Of a stretch of DNA of 60,185 bases, positions 16,879 through 25,503 are shown piece by piece. Under the pieces are notes generated by a model. It made no database searches. It saw only the letters and a list, made by a program, of their open reading frames with translations, and was not told the DNA's origin. Within the stretch, counting starts at the first letter, position 1, and every line of letters begins with the position of its first letter. The stretch spans positions 1-60,185 of the forward strand of contig CAYLYZ010000023.1 of assembly GCA_964387885.1 (NCBI GenBank), read 5' to 3'. Both the position numbers and the translations under genes were made by a program. The DNA is from JABGPL01 sp964387885. GTDB taxonomy: Bacteria > Electryoneota > AABM5-125-24 > Hatepunaeales > Hatepunaeaceae.

Positions 16879-17279
16879 TGCTCTTCCTTCATTGTTGCGA
16901 TTAAAAACCTTTCCCCACCTGCAGCTTTAATCCTGTCGATTACAGCTACTGTGGTTTCAATCGAAACTCGCCGGTCAGCATTAATAATAATCGTTTGATT
17001 TGAACCGTGGATAATCTGACGACGCAAATTGGACGCCAACGCTTCCATTCCGGTTCTTTCATCACCAACCCAGATTGTTCCTTCACGACCTATCGTCACC
17101 ATTATAGCTTTTTCGTCTATTACCTGCGAGGTTTCACTCGCAGGAAGACTGACTTTTATCCCAGGCTGTACTATATAAGTACTCGATAATAAGAAAAAAA
17201 TCAATAGCAACATGACAATATCTGTCAGAGATGCTAATGAAAAGCTAATTAATGGAGGATTTTCAGGTTCAATTTTCAT
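16875..17279 (-). CDS. exbD: ExbD/TolR-family proton channel subunit
   Basis: Inner-membrane partner of ExbB. The 134 residues have one membrane helix containing the conserved aspartate (FSLASLTDIVMLLLIFFLLSS) and a periplasmic domain with the usual basic-acidic pattern (VTIGREGTIWVGDE, IIINADRRVSIETTVAVIDRIKAAG). The start overlaps the exbB end by 11 bases and the stop overlaps tonB by 4, so the three genes are translationally linked. Confidence 0.9.
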   Translation of the reverse strand: MKIEPENPPLISFSLASLTDIVMLLLIFFLLSSTYIVQPGIKVSLPASETSQVIDEKAIMVTIGREGTIWVGDERTGMEALASNLRRQIIHGSNQTIIINADRRVSIETTVAVIDRIKAAGGERFLIATMKEEQ

Positions 17280-17886
17280 TGCCCGACCCGAGTATACGCA
17301 AAATTAATTCACCACATTGCTCAATTGAAGCTGCCGCTTTCTTTACGAGAGAAGCCAGGTAATTGTGAATTACAAGCGCCAGAATACCAACTGCCAGACC
17401 GGCAGCCGTAGTTACAAGTGCTTCCCAGATCCCACCTGCAAGCACATTAGCATTGACATTCCCTCCGAGTTTCTGGATCTGCATGAATGCCCGGATCATT
17501 CCCGTAACTGTACCGAGAAATCCAACCAGGGGAGTTGCCGCCGCAAGAGTCCCGATTACCCCTATACCCTTTTCCAGCTTATACAAAGACTGACGTGCCG
17601 CTGTTTCAAGGCTTTCTGCAGCTTCAGACCTGGTCAATTTCTCATCATCAAATACTTTTGCCATTGATGCAGTAGCCTCATTCCCGGTTTTACTTGCTAC
17701 CCGGAATTTCGCAGGATCAGCACCTCCCGGATTTGCCTTCCATTTAGCAATATAATCAGCCAATCTCTTGTTTTCTCGCTGGAGAGTCATAAAACGACTC
17801 ACTCCAATCGCAATAACAACTATCGATGAAATAGCGATGAGGATCATTATCCACCCACCACTGACCAATACGTTAAATAAACTCAT
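17269..17886 (-). CDS. exbB: MotA/TolQ/ExbB-family proton channel protein
   Basis: Inner-membrane proton channel that powers TonB. The 205 residues have three membrane segments: VSGGWIMILIAISSIVVIAIGVSRF, then KGIGVIGTLAAATPLVGFLGTVTGMI with the conserved TPLLGLLGTV-like turn, then GGIWEALVTTAAGLAVGILALVIHNYL. A long cytoplasmic loop lies between the first two. It follows the barrel-protein gene by 30 bases. Confidence 0.92.
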   Translation of the reverse strand: MSLFNVLVSGGWIMILIAISSIVVIAIGVSRFMTLQRENKRLADYIAKWKANPGGADPAKFRVASKTGNEATASMAKVFDDEKLTRSEAAESLETAARQSLYKLEKGIGVIGTLAAATPLVGFLGTVTGMIRAFMQIQKLGGNVNANVLAGGIWEALVTTAAGLAVGILALVIHNYLASLVKKAAASIEQCGELILRILGSGNEN

Positions 17887-17916
17887 CTTGTTAAATCTCG
17901 ATTACGTGTTTTATGT

Positions 17917-19653
17917 TTACTTAAATTGCAAACCGTCAAAACTATCATAGTTTGTTCCAAAAGAACCTTTCAACATCAATGCAAAGGGAGCAACTTCAAG
18001 TCCGTTTGAATGTACCAGATCATTATCTAATAAGTTTAGACAGACAACAGATATCCTTCTGCCTTTCTTCAGGTTATACCCAACCTCAATGTCCCATTCG
18101 AAATGAGAACCAACTTTAGCTGCTGGATAATAAACAGCATTCGTTACATCATGCCAGGATATAGCATTCGAAAATTGCCAGTTCTGCCAGTATCCATTTC
18201 CATTAATACCTACAATAAATGGATGAAATTTCACTTCACTTTCGGAGAAACCGGGATTTACTAACTTTGCATTTTCAAAGGAAGTCATTAACTCAATGTC
18301 TCCGAGTGAATAAATTTCATATTCAGCCCTTATTTTGAACAACATTGATTCTAATTGCCCGTACTCTATATTCCAGGAATTGCTTGAGGACTCGTCATAT
18401 TCTAAGAGTGGATAATTCTCCGAGTTATGAAAAATACCAGAAAATTTGAGGTCGAGAACTTCGAAAAAGCTTAGTTCATATCCTAACTCAACTCTTGCTT
18501 TTTCAACAACAATGCTGCCTCGAGGTGAATCATAGAAAACTTGCGGCATTCTTTCCATAATTGATCGTAACGAATGTCCGTGCACACTTGGATTCCACTT
18601 CAGGAAGGCTACTCCTCCAAATCTCGCGCTCCAGATCGCTTTGATATTTGGTTGAAATCCATAGACATTGTCCGAACCTTTCGAATTTCCGTTGAACACA
18701 TTAAAACCAAATCCAATTTTTAGCGGAGAATCACTCGGTTCCCACCAGCCAAAGTTAACTTTTCCATTAAACAATGACAGATTTTTAGATTCCTGATCCA
18801 GTGGTTCGAACACTCCGTTAATTGTTGTTTCAAATCTTCCATTAAAAGCCCCGATCTCGTGAAACAACGAGAATTCATTCAAATTTGCTGATTTGTCAAT
18901 GTCACTCGATGCCCGATGATAGGTCCAATGATGAAAACAATACTTCCCCGAAAAACTCCCAATATCGGTAATCAGCGGAGTTAAACTACTTTCGATTCTT
19001 AAATCCCGCCACTCATTATCAACATCCCATTCCCAATCCGAGTCTGTTTGCGTGAGAATGGAAGTTGAAGATTCCGAAGTTGAGAAAAGTGGGAAAATAG
19101 GTCCATCGTAAGAGTTTTTATAGAGAGTTGAGGCTGAAAATTCCGAGATGATGCTAAAATACACATCATGTGGTAAGAGCATATTAAGACCTAATCTGCC
19201 ACCGATGTTCTTATTATCAAATCTCCTGTATTGGCGAGGCGGATAATTGCCCCAACCTGAAATGGAATAAATAAGCTTCCCCCAATTCTTACCCATTCCA
19301 AATTTTGCACCGCCTCCGTTAAAATTGCCAACGTACACATCCACATATCTATTTGATCTGTCAGAATTAATAAAATTATTTGGCCGTGAAGGTACAATGT
19401 CTAAAGAATGTGTGCTCATCACCGGACGTAAGTTTAGAATAACGTCTGGAGTTGTGATTTCAGGGCTTATCGAAGAATAATTTAACCGATCACCACGAAT
19501 CAGGGTTGCCTGTTCGATACCAGATATTACATAATCGGGCAAGTCGATTTCAGGCAGATTTTTTTGTGGTGCTGCTATAGAGGAAAATGTCAGGAAAAAA
19601 ACTGTGAAGAAAATCCAGTGAAAAACCTTCTGGTGTGTACTGATTGGCTTCAT
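17917..19653 (-). CDS. Outer-membrane beta-barrel protein heading the TonB operon
   Basis: Predicted outer-membrane protein of 578 residues with a signal peptide (HWIFFTVFFLTFSSIAAPQ). An early segment, LPEIDLPDYVISGIEQATLI, resembles a TonB-box or linker motif seen near TonB systems in FCB-group genomes (recalled, unchecked). The rest is alternating strands rich in aromatic residues and glycine (YVDVYVGNFNGGGAKFGMG, FEWDIEVGYNLKKGRRISV). A full plug domain is not obvious. Its place 30 bases before exbB suggests it is the outer-membrane client of this TonB set. The ligand is unknown. Confidence 0.7.
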   Translation of the reverse strand: MKPISTHQKVFHWIFFTVFFLTFSSIAAPQKNLPEIDLPDYVISGIEQATLIRGDRLNYSSISPEITTPDVILNLRPVMSTHSLDIVPSRPNNFINSDRSNRYVDVYVGNFNGGGAKFGMGKNWGKLIYSISGWGNYPPRQYRRFDNKNIGGRLGLNMLLPHDVYFSIISEFSASTLYKNSYDGPIFPLFSTSESSTSILTQTDSDWEWDVDNEWRDLRIESSLTPLITDIGSFSGKYCFHHWTYHRASSDIDKSANLNEFSLFHEIGAFNGRFETTINGVFEPLDQESKNLSLFNGKVNFGWWEPSDSPLKIGFGFNVFNGNSKGSDNVYGFQPNIKAIWSARFGGVAFLKWNPSVHGHSLRSIMERMPQVFYDSPRGSIVVEKARVELGYELSFFEVLDLKFSGIFHNSENYPLLEYDESSSNSWNIEYGQLESMLFKIRAEYEIYSLGDIELMTSFENAKLVNPGFSESEVKFHPFIVGINGNGYWQNWQFSNAISWHDVTNAVYYPAAKVGSHFEWDIEVGYNLKKGRRISVVCLNLLDNDLVHSNGLEVAPFALMLKGSFGTNYDSFDGLQFK

Positions 19654-19829
19654 CCATTATCCAATGAATCTTTGAACTCTCGTAAAATAGCAAGATAAAC
19701 ACCGAAATCAAATCCCGCAATTTATAAACTGTTATAATACTGATTAGTTCCAGAGTTTGTTATATACTGTTGGGAAATTGGTTAAATGGTTATTGCAATT
19801 CCAATCTGAAATGATTACTTGAATTGTTA

Positions 19830-20450
19830 TCATTCAGGCTTGTCACCATTAACTTGAACATTATTTCCGAGATAGTAACTGATCAATATTCCCCAAAAAG
19901 ATTCTTCCAGATTCAGATTGGCAAATAGACTCAATCCCATTCCACCTCTGGAATTCTTGTTAAGCCAACTAACACTGGTAATATATCCCTGGACTTGTAC
20001 TGGTAGGCCGATGGTTCCGTGGTGGTCAAAACCGTCGATACTATTGTAGATGGAATTGATAAAATAACTGAGCCCGATGGAATATGAAAGATGAGTATGT
20101 TTTGTGTACAAGAAGCGTCCATAGAGAAGTTCAAAATCTCGTGCGTAATCGGTAGTTTCATAGTCAGAAGATCCGCCACTCAGTGTTAAGTCGATTTCTT
20201 CACTAAACAAAAAACGTCCTGTTAACATACGTTGTTTTTGCATCTCAAGGTTAAAACTCATATCGAGATTCCAAAAATATATACTGCTGCCACCAATCCC
20301 GAAGGAAAACCAATTCAATGCCTCTCTAAAAGTTTGAGTCGAATCCGCCTCAGCTGCAGTTGAAGTATTATAAATACAGCTTGATAGGATACTTAAGAGG
20401 CTAATAAATGTTACAATCCTGATTTGAGTGGTTCGGAGATTGACCAACAT
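19830..20450 (-). CDS. Putative lipoprotein or small outer-membrane barrel
   Basis: Unrecognised protein of 206 residues. The hydrophobic N-terminus ends in a plausible lipobox, LLSILSSC (cysteine near residue 26). The remainder has short strands with glycine and aromatic residues (NWFSFGIGGSSIYFWNLDMSF, LSYSIGLSYFINSIY, SFWGILISYYLG), like a small 8-strand barrel. It lies upstream of the TonB operon on the same strand but 176 bases away. The lipobox and the barrel reading are both inferences. Confidence 0.55.
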   Translation of the reverse strand: MLVNLRTTQIRIVTFISLLSILSSCIYNTSTAAEADSTQTFREALNWFSFGIGGSSIYFWNLDMSFNLEMQKQRMLTGRFLFSEEIDLTLSGGSSDYETTDYARDFELLYGRFLYTKHTHLSYSIGLSYFINSIYNSIDGFDHHGTIGLPVQVQGYITSVSWLNKNSRGGMGLSLFANLNLEESFWGILISYYLGNNVQVNGDKPE

Positions 20451-20536
20451 AAGGTTCTCCCTTTTTAAGATGACTCCTACGGTGTATCGTATTTATCACG
20501 AAGCAGATTTTAAATATTTACAATCATTTTCGCGTC

Positions 20537-21592
20537 TCATCTCGCATCTCTCTTACCAAAATATTTCCAGAAATTGTACATCTGAGTTCTTGGGATTTCC
20601 TGCGGAGTATTTTCAAACAAATCTTCTGGTATAGAAGAATCCTCCCCCTTTTTCCTCCAGAATTTCATCCTGTCCAACCAATACCTTTCGAGGATATCGA
20701 CGACATCCTTACCCCAGCGCTTGATGCGGCTGAGATAGGTCTTTATAGCTTCTTCGCGCGACCAGGACTTGTAAGTCCGACAGCGATCTATCGCAGCGTG
20801 TCCGGCAACGGATGTTAAAAGTCCGCTGAACAATCCTTCCGAAACCGCCTCACCCCAGGTATGCAGCATCGGGATGTGCCTGATTGATCCTGACCATAAT
20901 TGATCTGCTGCATTGAGAATGTTAACCGCTGCGACAACCCGTGCGATATCGTAGAATACTAATATGGATTCTCTAAGTGTTGGGCTGGTTCGATAAATGC
21001 GGATAATCTGGTTTACCATCTTAATATTTCGGGCGATGACGATATAAAGGTCAACCGAACGATACGGAGACAGGGCGGTACCGATTGTCACAAGACCGAC
21101 ATTATCGCTGACGATAGCCTCTGCCTTTTTATCAAGAATTTCTATCAGCGGATCAAAGTTTTCCCGTTCAATGTTGAGAATTTCCTCCCGGAAAGCCGGT
21201 TCATTATTGATTTGATGCCCAATTTTCCCGACTCGAGTTTCCAATTTCTGCAAGTTTTCAGATGCCTGACTTACAAGTATTTCATTTTTCAACAACCGCT
21301 TTGTGATCAGGTTGAGAAATTTGACAAATTTCTTCTTTTCCACCGGTGCAATTGGTCCTGATTCAGGAACTTCAGGTAGTTGCGGAGCTGAAGGATAGCG
21401 GAACAATGCCCTGATTTGCCATGCAAGCAGACCAATTAGAACAGCGCACAAAACCAGGAAACCACTTCCCGCATACGGGTGTATTCTCGCCAGGGATTCA
21501 TAAGCTTGTAGGATTTCAATTACGGCGAAAAACGTCAGCCCAAGACCGACGAGAACCGCAATTCTCTCTATGGTTTTAAGGATTTTATGCAT
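20537..21592 (-). CDS. DUF697/YcjF-like membrane protein
   Basis: Of 351 residues, two N-terminal membrane segments (RIAVLVGLGLTFFAVIEIL, YAGSGFLVLCAVLIGLLAW) are followed by a proline-rich linker and a helical stretch (about 90-160). The core matches my memory of DUF697: KAEAIVSDNVGLVTIGTALSP, VDLYIVIARNIKMVNQIIRIY and GLFSGLLTSVAGHAAIDRC. Relatives are inner-membrane proteins of unclear function, sometimes linked to GTPases. The C-terminal 90 residues are basic and amphipathic. No GTPase neighbour is present. Confidence 0.75.
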   Translation of the reverse strand: MHKILKTIERIAVLVGLGLTFFAVIEILQAYESLARIHPYAGSGFLVLCAVLIGLLAWQIRALFRYPSAPQLPEVPESGPIAPVEKKKFVKFLNLITKRLLKNEILVSQASENLQKLETRVGKIGHQINNEPAFREEILNIERENFDPLIEILDKKAEAIVSDNVGLVTIGTALSPYRSVDLYIVIARNIKMVNQIIRIYRTSPTLRESILVFYDIARVVAAVNILNAADQLWSGSIRHIPMLHTWGEAVSEGLFSGLLTSVAGHAAIDRCRTYKSWSREEAIKTYLSRIKRWGKDVVDILERYWLDRMKFWRKKGEDSSIPEDLFENTPQEIPRTQMYNFWKYFGKRDAR

Positions 21593-21671
21593 CGGGATTA
21601 CTCTTGAAAATCAATGATTTGTTCAATATATAAACTAACCCTCACTTATGCAAGTCGAATACAAAACGACA

Positions 21672-21697
21672 AAACCCGGACGATTTAGTCCGGGTTT
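21672..21697 (-). terminator. Terminator after the 285-residue membrane protein gene
   Basis: Ten-base perfect stem AAACCCGGAC/GTCCGGGTTT with a six-base loop. It is followed on the minus strand by TGTCGTTTTG and lies about 25 bases past the stop at 21723. Confidence 0.7.
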
Positions 21698-21722
21698 GTA
21701 AATCTTGTTCACATCAGATGTC

Positions 21723-22580
21723 TTATTTATCAGTACTTCCCCCAACCTCAGCACTCCCAATCTTCCCCGATTCATAATCGAGCTCACTGCCGCCCATGCT
21801 ATGCGGGATCATATAAACAGCGAACATAACCACCATCGCCACGATAGTCCACCACCGACGCTTTTCCTCTGCTTCCTTTTTCCACAGGACTATTGCCGCC
21901 ACAACCCAGCCGATTACCATTGCAAGAGTTTTATTGTCCGTCCAGTCACCACCAAATGGCCATCCCGTCCAATATGCTCCGAAAGCAAATTTCTGGACTA
22001 TCGGACCGAGTATCATTCCACCGACCAGGATCAATCCAAGAGTAACAAATGTCAATATTCTGACTTTCTTTCTGAAAATCGCTCCAAGAGCAGTCCGCAT
22101 TGCGACTATAAAACCGATAAACATAAAAAGGATATGCGGGATCAGCACTCCTCGAGGGACAAAGCCTTTATACCGAATTGTAACTGGAAATTCAGGAATA
22201 AACACCTGTGTACCGTTCTTTGACAGGAATACTTGATAATTTAGTTTTCCCGCCCAGGGCTGCCGTGGTAGTAAAGCAGTCAGTGTATTTCCATCACGAA
22301 CCATATCAACTCTGATCGTGGTCTCTTTCACGTTATGTCTTTTCCAGAAAACGGCTCCTGTCACATCCTGATCTGAAATTTCCATTTCGACAATATGATC
22401 CTCCGTTCCGGGTGCCAGCTCGTGAGTTCGCTTGAGGTTGTAATTTACATCAATATCACCGAGCTGTACAGTTCCCTTGACCGGATAAGTCGGTCCGGTT
22501 TTCTTCTGGTAGATTACTATTCCGACCGTGAGCACAAAAGCCACCACCCACAATAATATGTTCAGTAAAACTGACTTCAT
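21723..22580 (-). CDS. Multi-pass membrane protein of unknown function
   Basis: A 285-residue protein with an N-terminal membrane segment, a periplasmic beta domain (about 30-135: GTVQLGDIDVNYNLKRTHE, MEISDQDVTGAVFWKRH, NYQVFLSKNGTQVFIPEFPVTIRYKG) and four to five further membrane segments (LIPHILFMFIGFIVAMRTALG, ILTFVTLGLILVGGMILGP, MVIGWVVAAIVLW, WTIVAMVVMFAVYMIPHSMG). I have no family name. Upstream is a composite repeat, downstream a terminator, so it is a single-gene unit. Confidence 0.7.
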   Translation of the reverse strand: MKSVLLNILLWVVAFVLTVGIVIYQKKTGPTYPVKGTVQLGDIDVNYNLKRTHELAPGTEDHIVEMEISDQDVTGAVFWKRHNVKETTIRVDMVRDGNTLTALLPRQPWAGKLNYQVFLSKNGTQVFIPEFPVTIRYKGFVPRGVLIPHILFMFIGFIVAMRTALGAIFRKKVRILTFVTLGLILVGGMILGPIVQKFAFGAYWTGWPFGGDWTDNKTLAMVIGWVVAAIVLWKKEAEEKRRWWTIVAMVVMFAVYMIPHSMGGSELDYESGKIGSAEVGGSTDK

Positions 22581-22644
22581 GAATTGCCTGTATGTTTATA
22601 AAGGAGATTACGGACATGTACTGCGAGTCCGAGTACCCCAAAAT

Positions 22645-22714
22645 GCGCTGGCAGACGCCCTCGTCTGCCAGTTAAGTCGTTGTTATTAATGGCACACGAG
22701 GGCATGCGCCAGCG
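22645..22714. repeat. Composite double-hairpin repeat, copy 3
   Basis: GCGCTGGCAGACG-CCCT-CGTCTGCCAG is followed about 20 bases later by CACACGAGGGCATGCGCCAGCGCG. The order and spacing match 3139-3200. The outer GCGCTGGC and GCCAGCGC also pair with each other, so the whole element can fold as one larger hairpin. Confidence 0.75.
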
Positions 22715-22769
22715 CGAATGCTCTTTAGACTAAATGCTATCGGGGTGAAAGTACACTGTCAAAGCTAAT

Positions 22770-23114
22770 CTAAATCCCCGCTCGCACTTCATCAAGGGTT
22801 TCTTTGCATGTCGGAACCATCTTGAAAAAGTTTTTAAGTTGTTCACACGCATAGTCATCGCAATATGCGCAGTTTTTCAATCCGCGTTCAACACCACATT
22901 TGCGTATTTCGCACATAGAACAGTGCATGAAATGCGCACTTCCATCCGACATGCAGCCATCACAATTAACATCTTTTGTTTTTATATCAGCATTAAATTG
23001 TTTTGACCAATTAATAGCAACTTTCTCACGCTCAGCGTCGTCATTGTTCTGTGTCGCAATGTATGCTTCACATGTTGAACAATCAATTCCGCACATCCCG
23101 ATTAGTTTTGGCAT
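22770..23114 (-). CDS. DUF3795-type cysteine-rich protein
   Basis: Small cytoplasmic protein of 114 residues, start set at 23114 by AAGGA eight bases upstream; the longer open frame runs into a repeat and is not credible. Cysteines are grouped as GMCGIDCSTCEAY, NCDGC, HCSMCEIRKC and NCAYCDDYAC, a pattern I associate with DUF3795 and likely binding metal or an iron-sulfur centre. Function unknown. It stands alone between repeats. Confidence 0.8.
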   Translation of the reverse strand: MPKLIGMCGIDCSTCEAYIATQNNDDAEREKVAINWSKQFNADIKTKDVNCDGCMSDGSAHFMHCSMCEIRKCGVERGLKNCAYCDDYACEQLKNFFKMVPTCKETLDEVRAGI

Positions 23115-23140
23115 AATCTGGTCCTTGTTTATGATACTCG

Positions 23141-23196
23141 CTCTCCCCCGCTTGTAGGGGGGAATAAAAGGGGTGTAACCGGATAAAATCCGGTTC
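23141..23196. repeat. Diverged inverted copy of the 53-base repeat
   Basis: CTCTCCCCCGCTTGTAGGGG...AACCGGATAAAATCCGGTTC is the reverse complement, with changes, of the repeats at 50010-50062 and 50499-50551. It contains two small hairpins. Confidence 0.7.
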
Positions 23197-23256
23197 ATTC
23201 AACCAAAAACAATCCCGGGATGCAGTCGGTCCCGGACTACAAGGGGTTATACAGCC

Positions 23257-24774
23257 CTATAACTTCCCAACCACATCTTCAACTGCATCAAGCAGCTCAC
23301 CTGACCTGAGAACTTCAGCCATGTTGTTATGATCATCATATAGTGGTCGGTCTTCTTCAAGATGTTTAACATATTTGCGAATGACATCATATGCTACGGA
23401 AGTTCCCTTACCTGGTTTGCCTTCCCGGAAGTCTAATGCCTGCGCAGCAGCAATCATTTCAATTCCCAGAATCGCATAATTGTTGTCCATAATCTGACGC
23501 ATTTTCAGTGCTGAAGTCATACCCATCGATACAAAATCTTCCTGATCAGCAGCTGCCGGGATAGATCCTGTTGCTGCAGGATTGCAAAGGACACGATTCT
23601 CGTTAACCATCTGGCCGGCAGTGTATTGTGACAGCATTAGACCGGAGAACATACCGGCGCCTTTCGTCAGATAAGCAGGCAAACCAACACTTAAGTTCAC
23701 GTTTAACAACCGATTCAACCTTCGCTCAGAGAGGGCAGCAACTGTTGTTGTAGCAATCGCCATGTACTCAAGCGCAAACGCCATTGGCGTGCCCTGGAAG
23801 TTCGCTCCGGAAATTACTTCGTTATCTTCAGGGAAGAAAATCGGGTTGTCACCAACTCCATTAAGCTCGGTCTCGAACATCTTGCGCACAAAGATCATTG
23901 TATCAAATGCGGCACCCACAACCTGAGGTGTTGAACGCAAAGAATAAGCATCCTGCAATTTCACTCCGGCAAGTCCCTGGACAGTTGAACCTTCCAGTAA
24001 TCTACGCAGATTTTCTGCAGTCTTGATGGCTCCTTCATAGCCCCGAACCTCATGCAATCGGTGGTCAAAAGCCCTTCTGTTTGCATTCAATGCATCAAGC
24101 GTAAGTGCTGCTGCGATATTGTGTGTTTTTAACCACATTTCAGCTTCAACTGCCATCATCGAACCCATACCGGTAATCATATTCGAGCCGTTTATGCAAG
24201 CCAGTCCATCTCGCTCCAGGAAGGTGATTGTGGGAATTCCTGCCTTCCTCATTGCCTCTGCACCGGGAAGTCGCTCACCTTTGTAATATGCCTCACCTTC
24301 ACCAATCATAACCATCGCCATTTGCGCCATTGGAGAAAGATCCCCACAGGCAGCAACTGAACCACGCTTACAAACCACCGGTGTCACACCGTTATTCAGC
24401 ATTGCAATCAGTGTTTCAGTAGCAACTCGACGCATCCCTGAATTGCCATGACAGTGGACGTTTATTCTCGATAACATAGCAGAACGAACTATGTCAATAT
24501 CCATCGGATCACCGACTCCGGCTGCATGACTATATATAAGATATTTCTGAAAATCCACGACCTGATCAGGCGTCAATATCACCTCGGCAAGCTCTCCAAT
24601 CCCGGTGTTAACACCATACATGATATTATTTGAATCTATGTTTTCCTGCAGAAAAGCGCGACACTTTTCAATACGTTCCCACGCATCTTCGTGTACTTCA
24701 ACCTTTTCTCCACCCCGGGCGACCCTGACGACATCTTCAATCTTTAGATCAGATCCATTTAAAACAACTGCCAT
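23257..24774 (-). CDS. hutH: Aromatic amino acid ammonia-lyase (HAL family) with Cys in the MIO triad
   Basis: Family members remove ammonia from histidine, phenylalanine or tyrosine using the self-formed MIO cofactor from Ala-Ser-Gly. Length (505) and motifs fit: YGVNTGIGELAEV near residue 55, GSVAACGDLSPMAQMAMVMIGEGEA, and ANFQGTPMAFALEYM. The cofactor triad reads Ala142-Cys143-Gly144 (codon TGT), where serine is expected; a Ser-to-Cys change at the equivalent position of a studied HAL is reported to keep activity (from memory). No hutU, hutI or hutG is nearby, so histidine use is not shown by context, and a phenylalanine/tyrosine lyase or aminomutase is possible. GAGG lies eight bases before the ATG. 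Confidence 0.85.
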   Translation of the reverse strand: MAVVLNGSDLKIEDVVRVARGGEKVEVHEDAWERIEKCRAFLQENIDSNNIMYGVNTGIGELAEVILTPDQVVDFQKYLIYSHAAGVGDPMDIDIVRSAMLSRINVHCHGNSGMRRVATETLIAMLNNGVTPVVCKRGSVAACGDLSPMAQMAMVMIGEGEAYYKGERLPGAEAMRKAGIPTITFLERDGLACINGSNMITGMGSMMAVEAEMWLKTHNIAAALTLDALNANRRAFDHRLHEVRGYEGAIKTAENLRRLLEGSTVQGLAGVKLQDAYSLRSTPQVVGAAFDTMIFVRKMFETELNGVGDNPIFFPEDNEVISGANFQGTPMAFALEYMAIATTTVAALSERRLNRLLNVNLSVGLPAYLTKGAGMFSGLMLSQYTAGQMVNENRVLCNPAATGSIPAAADQEDFVSMGMTSALKMRQIMDNNYAILGIEMIAAAQALDFREGKPGKGTSVAYDVIRKYVKHLEEDRPLYDDHNNMAEVLRSGELLDAVEDVVGKL

Positions 24775-25503
24775 TTTATTAACCTCAACCTGTGTTTCTG
24801 AAAGTTAAATACCGAACGAACAATATAACGATACATGTTACGTAAAGTCCATACATTTATAGCTTTCAAATTTTGTTTAGAAAAATATATTATCCGATAA
24901 AAAAGTTCTCCCGGAATTGTTGTTTTGAATGAAGTCCTGACTATATTTCCAGGAAATTCACAAAATTGATATTTGTAGTTTAATTGTCCATCAGGTCAAC
25001 ATTTTTCTTGAGAATTACTCAGATTTTGGATGTATTAAAAAAAATGAATTGGATTTTCAACTTATCATTGGCATTATAATTGCTCCATCTTATTATAGAG
25101 ATAAACTTTAATTTTTATCAATATTTTTATTTCTATTTGGCATAATGGTATTATTAATTATTTTACAATGACTTATAGTAATATCTGTATTGAAGAGAAT
25201 CCAAATCACACATTTTAGTGCTTAGAATCACACTCATTTTTTTTAAAGGCTCGTATTTATAAGTGAGGGGCAAGTTCAACGACCACATGCCATAACCGTA
25301 TGTTGTTGTATTTTTTTTTCAAAATAGCAAAATAAAATCAGTTTTAGGAACTTAATGCCTTAACTCAAAGTATAATACTCAGATACCGGGACACCGGTTT
25401 TAGAGATTATTTCATTTAAGATTTCCCCTTCTCGAGAGTCAGTTTCTTGGAAAAGCCTCTAAACTGATCGGGAAGATAAACTAATAAAGCGAAAGGATCA
25501 GTC
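24775..25503. other. 729-base AT-rich divergent regulatory spacer
   Basis: No gene seen. It separates the divergent hutH and prkA genes. It holds a sigma-54-like promoter (25069-25084), an unusually long 5' leader of about 400 bases before prkA, and a small hairpin ACCGG-GACA-CCGGT near 25385-25398. Confidence 0.65.
25069..25084 (+). promoter_or_regulatory. Sigma-54-like promoter upstream of prkA
   Basis: TGGCATTATAATTGCT matches the sigma-54 pattern TGGCAC-N5-TTGCW, with GG and GC at the required spacing (only the C after TGGCA differs). Transcription would begin near 25095, about 400 bases before prkA. In Escherichia coli the homologous yeaGH operon is reported to be under RpoN/NtrC and RpoS control, which fits. 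The long leader is a caution. Confidence 0.5.

Noticed and set aside
23115..23198. N-terminal extension of the DUF3795 protein
   Set aside because: The extra 28 codons come from a dispersed repeat, and a good ribosome site supports the shorter start.
25134..25149. Second TTGGCATAATGG segment as another sigma-54 site
   Set aside because: It has a TGGCA element but no TTGC at the proper -12 spacing.
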